Source: Mucilaginibacter xinganensis (GTDB lineage Bacteria; Bacteroidota; Bacteroidia; Sphingobacteriales; Sphingobacteriaceae). From it: a DNA stretch of 64,000 bases. The notes beneath the pieces are model-generated. The model saw only the letters and a list, made by a program, of their open reading frames with translations. It searched no databases and was not told the DNA's origin. The stretch covers positions 1 to 64,000 of the forward strand of contig JAMFSA010000215.1 in the NCBI GenBank assembly GCA_026225055.1. Reading direction: 5' to 3'. Made by a program: the position numbers and the translations under genes. Positions 57,254-64,000 of the stretch are shown here, piece after piece; position 1 is the first letter of the stretch; every line of letters begins with the position of its first letter.

Positions 57254-57309
57254 TATTAATAATGTTTACACTAATGTATGTAAAATCATTAATAATGAAG
57301 AAGTTAGTT
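57239..57309. repeat. 22-bp perfect inverted repeat around the NTF2-like start codon
   Basis: 57239-57260 and 57288-57309 are exact complements over 22 bp (AACTAACTTCTTCATTATTA...). A nested TTTACA/TGTAAA (57265-57270 and 57279-57284) extends the hairpin. The left arm contains the ATG at 57253 and first codons of the lipoprotein. The right arm lies 7 bp after the permease stop. Confidence 0.8.
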
Positions 57310-57315
57310 GTGTTG

Positions 57316-59745
57316 CTATTCTGTTTTTAAGCTTTTTATAGGATTGCTCAATGCGGCTTTTATCGCCTGAAAACTTACGGTGAACAATGCAATAAATACT
57401 GCTATCAGCCCGGCTAAAGCAAACATCCACCAGCTGAGCGATATACGGTACGCAAAAGCCTGCAGCCATTTATCCATGGCGTACCATGCTATTGGGGTTG
57501 CTATGGCAAAGGCCAGTATCACCAATTGTAAAAAATCTTTTGATAATAGCTGAACAATGCCGGTGACACTTGCACCCAGCACTTTACGGATACCAATCTC
57601 CTTATTACGCTGCTCGGCGCTGAAGGCGGCTAAACCAAACAGGCCCAGGCACGAAATGAGGATTGCCATTAAGGTAAATGAATTGATGATCTGCGCCATG
57701 GTGATCTCCGCCTCATATTGTTTTTGTACCTCCTGATCTAAAAACAAATATTCAAAGGGCGTTGATGGCATGTCCTTATGCCATATGGTTTCAATTTTGC
57801 CCAGTAATTCTTTATAGTTTTTGCTGTTGACCGATACCACCAGATCATCAAAACTGCCGGGATGGTTATCATAAACAAACATAAAGGCCTTTATATCGCC
57901 ATGCAGCGAATTGTAGTTAAAATCCTTCATCACACCGGCTACCTCAACAAAGGTTAAAGGGTTGTTGCCATATTGCGTGTACAATCTTGTTCCGGGAGCT
58001 TTATCCAAAGTGAGGCCAAGCCTTTTTGCGAGGGTTTCATTTATCAAAACCTTGCCGGTATCGTTGAGCCTGAAATTGCGGCCGCTTATTAGTTTTATAC
58101 CATTTGCTTTAAGTACGTTTTCATCGGTCACAATATTTTGCGCGTCGATGGCGGTGGTCATGTTACCGCCGGCGGGGTAAACACCGTGGTCGTGCGGTAC
58201 AAATTGGCTCAGATAGTTATCGGATTTGCTCACAGCCTTTACCTCGGCCAGTTGGCGAAGGTCATTGGCATAAGCATCCAGCTGCTTTTGTGTATCGCCG
58301 GTATAAAAGCTAAAAACCAGCTTTTGGTTCTTATCAAAACCGAGGTCCTTATTTTTAATATAGCTTAACTGGTTGTAAATGATAATGATACCCGTGATCA
58401 ATACGATAGACAATACAAACTGAAATACTACTAATGACCGGCGGATGCCAGCGGCAGAAACCTGATTGCTGAAATTACCTTTTATAACCTTTACCGCTTT
58501 AAATGCCGACAAATAAAATGCAGGGTAGCTGCCCGCGACAAAGCCGGTAACGAGTATGAGTATTACCAGCATCAGCCATAAACGGTAGTCGGTAAAAATG
58601 GATAGCTGGATATTACTTTGTGTAAGTTGGTTAAGATAGGGGAGCAACAGCCATAAAAGCGGCAAAGCTATCATCACCCCAATAAACGCCAATAGGAATG
58701 ATTCGCCTAAGAATTGTTTTATCAGGTCGAATTTACCGGCACCTATTACCTTGCGCACACCAACTTCCTTAGCCCGTTTTGATGCCCGTGCAGTTGAAAG
58801 GTTCATGAAATTGATGCAGGCTATTACCTGTATAAGTATGGCTATAAGCAGTAATATATTCAGGAACGATGGGCTGACTGTTTTCGACATGTCTACCTCA
58901 TAGCCTGTTGTGGTGTGGATACTTTTAACAGGTTGCAGGTGCAATTGCTTGGTCATGCCGACGGCCTTCATTTGTTGGGCGCCATATTTATTTAGGAATG
59001 ATGGTAGTTTGCTCTCGAGCAAAGCAGCGCTGGCGCCCGGCCGTAAACGTATAAAGGAATAGGTGAAGTTGTTGCCGCCCCAGTCCTGGTCTTTCATGGT
59101 GTAATCACCCAAACCACCGCTGTCCATGGCAACAAATATGCTGCCTTTTATGTTTGTTTTGCCTGCACTTTCGTCAATAACACCGTTCACTTTAAAATCA
59201 TGCTTGCCGAAACCGTTGTTTAGCGTTATCACTTTACCAACCGGGTCCTCATCGCCAAAAAGTTTAACGGCAACAGGTTTTACGAGGACTACTGTGTAAG
59301 GCTCGTTTAAACATTTTACGGGCGTGCCATTGGCAAAGTGGTAGTTAAAAATATTGAAGAAGGTAGAATCAACATACACCAGATCCTTTTCATAAAAAGA
59401 TTTTTCCTTGTAGGTAAGCAAGGTTTTCGGAGCGCCAAAGTTTTCGGCGGGCACGGCACGGGCATATTGCTCAATTTCGGGGAAATCGTGCTTCATGGCA
59501 GGCGCTATAGGCGGTGAGCAGGTTGAATTTTTATGATTATCGCCCGGTAATTGCAGATTGGTAGTTACGCGGTAAACATCATTTGCATTTTTATGCTGCT
59601 TATCATAACTATATTGGTCCTGCACATATAACAATATGTATAAACAGCACAGCGTACCTGTGGCCAGGCCAATAATATTAATAAAACTGAACGTTTTGTT
59701 TTTTAACAAAAAACGAAAGGCGGTTTTAAAATAGCTTTTAAACAT
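57316..59745 (-). CDS. MacB/FtsX-family ABC transporter permease
   Basis: From the ATG at 59745 (MFKSYFKTAFRFLLKNKTFS) this is 809 residues. An upstream ATG would add 14 residues in front of the first helix and is rejected. It has four long hydrophobic segments near 20-45, 280-310, 330-360 and 420-445, and repeats the FtsX domain in its second half (RSLVVFQFVLSIVLITGIII and the last three TMs near residues 670-790). This is the double-FtsX, MacB_PCD permease of Bacteroidota, usually involved in efflux of peptides or lipid-linked compounds. No ATPase gene is adjacent, so its partner is elsewhere. Confidence 0.88.
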   Translation of the reverse strand: MFKSYFKTAFRFLLKNKTFSFINIIGLATGTLCCLYILLYVQDQYSYDKQHKNANDVYRVTTNLQLPGDNHKNSTCSPPIAPAMKHDFPEIEQYARAVPAENFGAPKTLLTYKEKSFYEKDLVYVDSTFFNIFNYHFANGTPVKCLNEPYTVVLVKPVAVKLFGDEDPVGKVITLNNGFGKHDFKVNGVIDESAGKTNIKGSIFVAMDSGGLGDYTMKDQDWGGNNFTYSFIRLRPGASAALLESKLPSFLNKYGAQQMKAVGMTKQLHLQPVKSIHTTTGYEVDMSKTVSPSFLNILLLIAILIQVIACINFMNLSTARASKRAKEVGVRKVIGAGKFDLIKQFLGESFLLAFIGVMIALPLLWLLLPYLNQLTQSNIQLSIFTDYRLWLMLVILILVTGFVAGSYPAFYLSAFKAVKVIKGNFSNQVSAAGIRRSLVVFQFVLSIVLITGIIIIYNQLSYIKNKDLGFDKNQKLVFSFYTGDTQKQLDAYANDLRQLAEVKAVSKSDNYLSQFVPHDHGVYPAGGNMTTAIDAQNIVTDENVLKANGIKLISGRNFRLNDTGKVLINETLAKRLGLTLDKAPGTRLYTQYGNNPLTFVEVAGVMKDFNYNSLHGDIKAFMFVYDNHPGSFDDLVVSVNSKNYKELLGKIETIWHKDMPSTPFEYLFLDQEVQKQYEAEITMAQIINSFTLMAILISCLGLFGLAAFSAEQRNKEIGIRKVLGASVTGIVQLLSKDFLQLVILAFAIATPIAWYAMDKWLQAFAYRISLSWWMFALAGLIAVFIALFTVSFQAIKAALSNPIKSLKTE

Positions 59746-59837
59746 AACGAAGGTTTTTATGCAACAAATTGCTGTAACAATCGCCAAGAATATGCCATGT
59801 ATTTAAGTTGTTAGTATTAAGTTGTTTATGAAAGATT

Positions 59838-59985
59838 AGTCGACTCGAACCGTTCGGTTTCGATACACCGGATGTTCGATTTAGAGTCAAGACCCAGGAA
59901 TCAAGAATTAAGATGAAAAAATGGGAAAGATAGAGAATTTTTTTAGGATGGTCCTGATTCTTAACTCTTAATTCCTGATTCTTTT
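59838..59985. repeat. Degenerate A/G-rich inverted repeat
   Basis: AGGAATCAAGAATTAAGAT on one side and TCTTAACTCTTAATTCCTGA on the other are approximate complements. A separate GAACCGTTCGGTTTCGA palindrome is at about 59848-59862. It fills the 299-bp divergent gap between the permease and the phospholipase-like gene; a promoter was not clear. Confidence 0.4.
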
Positions 59986-60044
59986 TGTTAAAACATTTAG
60001 CGGGTTCAGCGCTTATATCATAATCTAAATACCCCAATTATAAC

Positions 60045-61358
60045 ATGAAGCTACTTACTGTAGGCAGGTGTTTACTTATACTTGTTATTCTTCTCTTTTT
60101 TAGGCCTTTATCCTCAAAAGCTTATTCCGTGCTAACACATGAAGCAGTGGTAGATGCGAGTTGGCAAAAGTATATCCGGCCTTTATTGAAAAAAAAATAT
60201 CCGGCAGCAACAGATAGTGAACTGCGTGTTGCTCATTCATATTCTTATGGCGGTTGTATGATTGCCGATATGGGGTACTTCCCGTTTGGTAGTAAGTATT
60301 TTACCGACCTGGCACATTACGTTCGCACCGGTGATTTTGTAATGGCGCTGTTATCGGAATCACAAAATCTGAATGAATATGCGTTTTCAATTGGTGCATT
60401 AAGCCATTACATGGCTGATAAATACGGGCACTCCTTAGGTACAAATTACGCCGTGCCTATTATGTATACCAAGGTTGGAAAACAATACGGAAAGGTAGCT
60501 ACTTATGAAGAAAACCCGGTAGACCACAGTCGGGTTGAGATATCTTTTGATGTGCTGCAAATAGCCAGGGGCAATTATGCCACGCAGGCTTATCATGATT
60601 TTATAGGTTTTAATGTAGCCAAGCCGGTATTGGAACGGGCTTTTTTAAAAACTTACGGACAGGATATTAATGTTGTGTTCGGCGATCTTGACCTGGCTAT
60701 TTCAACCTTTAGGTGGGCGGTTAAAAGCCTTTTACCAACGCTTACACGATCAGCCTGGGTAATGAAAAAGAACGATATTAAAAAGCTGAACCCAAGCGCA
60801 ACCAGTAAAAGCTTTCATTACAAGATGAAAAGGAAAGATTATCAACTTGAATTTGGGAAAACAAGGCAAAAGGCAACTTTTGGGGATAATGTTATTGCCT
60901 TTTTTATAAAGATATTACCCAAGGTTGGCCCACTCAAGGCATTAAAGATCAAAGAACCGGATTCAACGGCAGAGAAATTATTTATAGCAAGTTTTGATAC
61001 CGTAACCCTGCATTATGCACGCGCTGTTGCTCAGCTGCAATATGAAAACATAAAGCTTGCCAATGTTGATTTTGATACTGGAAAGCCCATTAAATATGGC
61101 GAATATAACCTTACCGATAAAACTTATGATGAGATGGTAGGCAAGTTGAAGGATAATAAATTTGATGATCTGACTCAATCGCTCAAAACAAATATAATGG
61201 ACTTTTACAATAGTGCGGATACTTCTAAATTAGCAAAAGCTGATCCGGATGAATGGAAAAAGACCTATTTGGCCCTGCAGGGTATAAGGCAGGCATCGCC
61301 GGTAAAAATTGATAGTTTAAAAACTGCTAAAGGGGTAAGCTATAAAGCGCAGCAATGA
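60045..61358 (+). CDS. Zinc-dependent phospholipase C-like secreted protein
   Basis: 437 residues with a signal peptide to about residue 25 (LSSKA). The mature protein starts with YSVLTHEAVVDASW, where the His and downstream GALSHYMADKYGHSLG and SYSYGGCMIADMGYFPF resemble the trinuclear zinc site of PF00882 (bacterial phospholipase C alpha-toxin fold). C-terminal residues 270-437 are not recognised. Bacteroidota relatives are normally annotated zinc dependent phospholipase C family. Phospholipid hydrolysis is plausible but not shown. It is convergent with the histidine kinase, 3 bp apart. Confidence 0.82.
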   Translation: MKLLTVGRCLLILVILLFFRPLSSKAYSVLTHEAVVDASWQKYIRPLLKKKYPAATDSELRVAHSYSYGGCMIADMGYFPFGSKYFTDLAHYVRTGDFVMALLSESQNLNEYAFSIGALSHYMADKYGHSLGTNYAVPIMYTKVGKQYGKVATYEENPVDHSRVEISFDVLQIARGNYATQAYHDFIGFNVAKPVLERAFLKTYGQDINVVFGDLDLAISTFRWAVKSLLPTLTRSAWVMKKNDIKKLNPSATSKSFHYKMKRKDYQLEFGKTRQKATFGDNVIAFFIKILPKVGPLKALKIKEPDSTAEKLFIASFDTVTLHYARAVAQLQYENIKLANVDFDTGKPIKYGEYNLTDKTYDEMVGKLKDNKFDDLTQSLKTNIMDFYNSADTSKLAKADPDEWKKTYLALQGIRQASPVKIDSLKTAKGVSYKAQQ

Positions 61359-61361
61359 ATT

Positions 61362-62699
61362 TTAAGATTTTACCTTGGGTAGTTTTATGCTAAAGGTAGT
61401 TCCGTTTTCAATAGTACTTGTTGCAGTTATATCGCCATTATGTTTTTTAATGATCTGTTGTACTATGCTTAAGCCCAAACCAATTGATACTTCGCCACGG
61501 ATACCATCACGGCGGGCTTTTGAAAAACGATCGAAAATATAAGGCAACAGGTCTGATGGGATGCCTATTCCAAAATCTTTTACTTCAATACGGATATGCT
61601 CAGTTACATCGCGCAGCGTAATTTCTATACGATCATTTTTGCCGGAGAATTTTAGGGCATTGCTGATCAGGTTATCCATAACCCGCTGCATTTTTTCCTT
61701 GTGCACATAGGCATAAACCGGATGCCCTGAATGATGGAAGGAAATACTAACCTGGCTCATTTTATTGCGTTTCCATTCATCAATTATTACGCTAAGAAAT
61801 TCGCTAAGCTCAATCTTTTCCAGTTCAAATTCATTAACTATTTCGTTTTGGGCAGTTTCGAGCAGGTCGTTTATAATGGAGCTTGCTTTATCGCATGATG
61901 CTCTGATCAGCTGAAGGTTTTCATAATAGTCCTCGCCCGAGCCACCATCCAGTGCCAGTAGGGAGGTAACAGATTTTATGATGGTAAGCGGGTTGCGCAA
62001 ATCATGTGCAACTATGCTTAATATTTCATTTTTTGCCTGTATGGTATTTTCAATTTCGATGTTCTTTTCGTTAATGGCCTTTAATTTCAGAAAGTTATCG
62101 GCCCGGTATGAGAATGAATAACGGGATATAAAATAAAATACAGTTAACAGTAATATCGATGCTATATTATTAAGCGCCAACTCATTAAAGCTATGCAGAT
62201 AAAAAGGCAACATTGTACTAAAAATAAGGCCGGTTATTAAGGTTATAAGAAAGGTTTCGTAATACTCAATAGTAAAAAATATACTTACCAGTATTAAGCC
62301 CACCATATAAATTAATAAAGTATTACGGGGATTATTCATGCAATAGAAGCTAATACGCATGCCACTGGTAATAATATATAAAGCAAACAGCAATACAAAT
62401 ATTTGTGATAGCACCAGGAATTTGCTTTTTGTATTATAGCGCCTGATAAAGTACAGGCTGGAAAAGTAAAATAATGGGGTTATTAATAAGGTTAGCCAAT
62501 TGGCGTTACTAAAGTCATTAAAATGAACAATACTTTGCCCCTGTGTACTATATACAGTAAATATTATCCTTATTAAAATGCAAAAAAGAAAATAGACTAC
62601 GCAGGTGAGTTTTAACGCCTTTAAGTTTTGAAGAACGTAATAAGAATAAAAAGCAGATCGTCCCGAAGAGTCAGTTCTGCTGAAAAAATGTATTCTCAT
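61362..62699 (-). CDS. Membrane-bound sensor histidine kinase without partner regulator
   Basis: 445 residues. The N-terminal half has about six transmembrane segments with little periplasmic loop (residues 30-195). A short coil (about 200-225) links to HisKA and HATPase domains: phospho-acceptor H232 in SIVAHDLRNPLTIIK, N box NLISNALKFSG, G1 DFGIGIPSDL, F box YIFDRFSKARR and G2 GLGLSIVQQII. A sensor embedded in the membrane suits lipid or membrane-potential signals. No response-regulator gene is adjacent, so it is an orphan kinase as far as the window shows. Confidence 0.92.
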   Translation of the reverse strand: MRIHFFSRTDSSGRSAFYSYYVLQNLKALKLTCVVYFLFCILIRIIFTVYSTQGQSIVHFNDFSNANWLTLLITPLFYFSSLYFIRRYNTKSKFLVLSQIFVLLFALYIITSGMRISFYCMNNPRNTLLIYMVGLILVSIFFTIEYYETFLITLITGLIFSTMLPFYLHSFNELALNNIASILLLTVFYFISRYSFSYRADNFLKLKAINEKNIEIENTIQAKNEILSIVAHDLRNPLTIIKSVTSLLALDGGSGEDYYENLQLIRASCDKASSIINDLLETAQNEIVNEFELEKIELSEFLSVIIDEWKRNKMSQVSISFHHSGHPVYAYVHKEKMQRVMDNLISNALKFSGKNDRIEITLRDVTEHIRIEVKDFGIGIPSDLLPYIFDRFSKARRDGIRGEVSIGLGLSIVQQIIKKHNGDITATSTIENGTTFSIKLPKVKS

Positions 62700-62821
62700 T
62701 ACTTATTTATTACGATTAGATATTAGGTGCGGCTAAGATACAATCCATTAAATTAATTAACCAATCAATCTAATAGATTTTACCTGCCCGTTATTTTAAT
62801 GCAAAATCTACGTAAAATTAA

Positions 62822-62872
62822 TAAGAACAAACCGTTATAAATTAATAATTACCTCATAATGGTCTGTTCTTA
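62822..62872. terminator. Possible stem-loop terminator of the amylase gene
   Basis: TAAGAACAAACC (62822-62833) and GGTCTGTTCTTA (62861-62872) pair with one mismatch around a long AT loop. No strong T-run follows, so this is only a candidate. Confidence 0.4.
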
Positions 62873-62895
62873 AGTATTGGGAAAAAATGATTGAA

Positions 62896-64000
62896 TTATT
62901 GGTTTAAAACAGCGCTACTATACACATGATATTCGCCGGGGGCAAGTGTCATGGTGTTTGCTGCGTTAGTAATAGTGATGCTCGTTCCCGACAGGTTATC
63001 ATACCATGTACCTGCTGAAGGGAAGGTTACTACAGCCGTTTGGGGTAGTACATCGAAATTACCAACAACTTCAACATTGGCGCTCGGATCAAGCAGTTGT
63101 ATAGTTTTAACATAACCGGCCAAACTATAAGTGAAGTTGGTGGTAGCAAAAACCGCGTTTTTAATCTTCATGTTTATCATTTTCTTATAAACCCCAAATA
63201 ATTCTTTCCTGTTAGGGTCGGTTTTATAAGCCGGGTAAAGTGGCTTGTCGGCCGTTCTGCTGGCATCAGTGCCGGTTGGATAATCGATAGATGCATCATA
63301 ACCCAATTCGCCATATTCCCATACCAGTTTAGGGCCAGGGGATGAGAACATGAATGCCGCGCCCATTTCGTCGCGCTTTAAGCCCGTTGCCAGGTCGGTA
63401 ACATTGTAAGGGGCACCCTTATCATTGCCGTATTGCCCATTTTTATATTGCAGGCGTTCCTGGTCGTGGCTTTCAAAATACGATACCAATGCGTAAGGTT
63501 GTGTAAATCCGTAGCCATCATAAAACAGGCCCGAAAGATCCCAGCTTGGGTTGCTTGGATAACCCATGGTTGCCTGTTCGCCCGGAGTGCTCAGGTTGGT
63601 CCACATCATCATACCCTGATTGGCGTAAGCATTTTCTTCGGTATTTGCCGAAAACATTTCAAGTATCACATAAAAGCTTGCATCGAGGCCTTTCATGTAG
63701 GTGTTGTATTTGGTCCAAAGGTTAACACGGCTTTGGTCATAAGCAGCCCAGGCGGCTTCGGTTGCATCAGTTGATGTTGAGCCCGAATTTACCTGGGTAT
63801 AGCCTTTAGCTTCATCAAAACGGTAACCATCAATGTGGTACTCCTGCATCCAGTATTTCATTACATTTTCTGTAAAATACTGGGTAGCTGCCTGCTGGTG
63901 GTTTAATTGCCAGCCAACTGCATCAGGGTGCATATTTGTTTGATCAAACCAGGGGTTAGTTGAAGATGGGCCGGCAGAAGGATCGGTTGAAGTGGCATAC
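62896..64000 (-). CDS. GH13 alpha-amylase-family protein, C-terminal part (5' end outside window)
   Basis: The frame is open through the right edge of the window, giving about 367 visible residues. Motifs are those of GH13: the nucleophile Asp in DGYRFDEAKGYTQ, the general-acid Glu in YVILEMFSANTEENA and the stabiliser Asp in FESHDQERLQ. A C-terminal beta domain (ends with YHVYSSAVLNQ) follows. The upstream part of the frame reads TNPWFDQTN, then MHPDAVGWQLNHQ, as in extracellular Bacteroidota amylases. The signal peptide and first half are missing, so a SusG-like location is only inferred. Confidence 0.9.
   Translation of the reverse strand, partial: YATSTDPSAGPSSTNPWFDQTNMHPDAVGWQLNHQQAATQYFTENVMKYWMQEYHIDGYRFDEAKGYTQVNSGSTSTDATEAAWAAYDQSRVNLWTKYNTYMKGLDASFYVILEMFSANTEENAYANQGMMMWTNLSTPGEQATMGYPSNPSWDLSGLFYDGYGFTQPYALVSYFESHDQERLQYKNGQYGNDKGAPYNVTDLATGLKRDEMGAAFMFSSPGPKLVWEYGELGYDASIDYPTGTDASRTADKPLYPAYKTDPNRKELFGVYKKMINMKIKNAVFATTNFTYSLAGYVKTIQLLDPSANVEVVGNFDVLPQTAVVTFPSAGTWYDNLSGTSITITNAANTMTLAPGEYHVYSSAVLNQ

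Overview
This 64 kb window looks like chromosomal DNA of a plant-polysaccharide-degrading member of the Bacteroidota, family Sphingobacteriaceae, most like Mucilaginibacter or Pedobacter. The reasons are the moderate GC, -7 promoter boxes of the form TAnnTTTG, many SPI and SPII exported glycoside hydrolases, an OmpA-type lipoprotein, and intergenic palindromic repeats. The genus is an inference. I see no phage, transposase, CRISPR array or SusC/SusD pair.

Layout. 0-7.3 kb: a VOC fragment, a secreted polysaccharide deacetylase, and a LacI regulator with the same perfect palindrome on both sides of it, followed by a co-oriented GH31 - sugar 1-kinase-like - CBM9-like operon. 7.4-14.3 kb: a basic Ala/Lys-rich protein, then a sulfur/cysteine-flavoured segment. 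This holds a fatty-acid-hydroxylase-family operon, a SAM-I riboswitch ahead of a cysteine desulfurase, two tRNA-Cys genes next to a beta-carbonic anhydrase, and two very short leader ORFs that both end Tyr-Cys-Cys-Cys-stop. Each leader ORF has a matching promoter and a matching 32-bp palindrome. An ArgE-like deacetylase and a GNAT enzyme follow.

14.5-25.2 kb: redox and export genes: AzoR with a symmetric operator array, a DHA2 drug exporter with TetR-like palindromes, a DinB-fold protein, and a complete RND efflux operon with its TetR regulator and two matching operators. 25.3-28.1 kb: small lipoproteins, a DUF1080 protein bracketed by copies of a tRNA 3' fragment, and an OmpA-family lipoprotein.

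28.5-45.2 kb: a hemicellulose/pectin locus. GH3-GH28 is transcribed away from a GH2. A six-gene operon (SSS symporter - GH130 - cellobiose/mannobiose 2-epimerase - GH28 - GH27 - CE2) lies behind an AraC regulator. The epimerase and GH130 pair is the diagnostic core of the Bacteroides mannobiose pathway. GH27 and CE2 fit removal of galactose and acetyl side groups.

45.6-53.9 kb: LpxR-like and TPR proteins, then an eight-gene type II fatty-acid-synthase-like cluster (FabG, hotdog protein, ACP, KAS, FabI, PPTase, alpha/beta hydrolase, acyltransferase) with non-canonical details and no recognisable product. 54.2-64 kb: a second GH3, an NTF2-like lipoprotein, a MacB/FtsX permease, a zinc phospholipase C-like protein, a membrane histidine kinase and the 3' part of a GH13 amylase.

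At least five families of dispersed palindromic repeats occupy most of the longer intergenic spaces. The observation I would follow first is the paired poly-cysteine leader arrangement around 9.4-12.5 kb.
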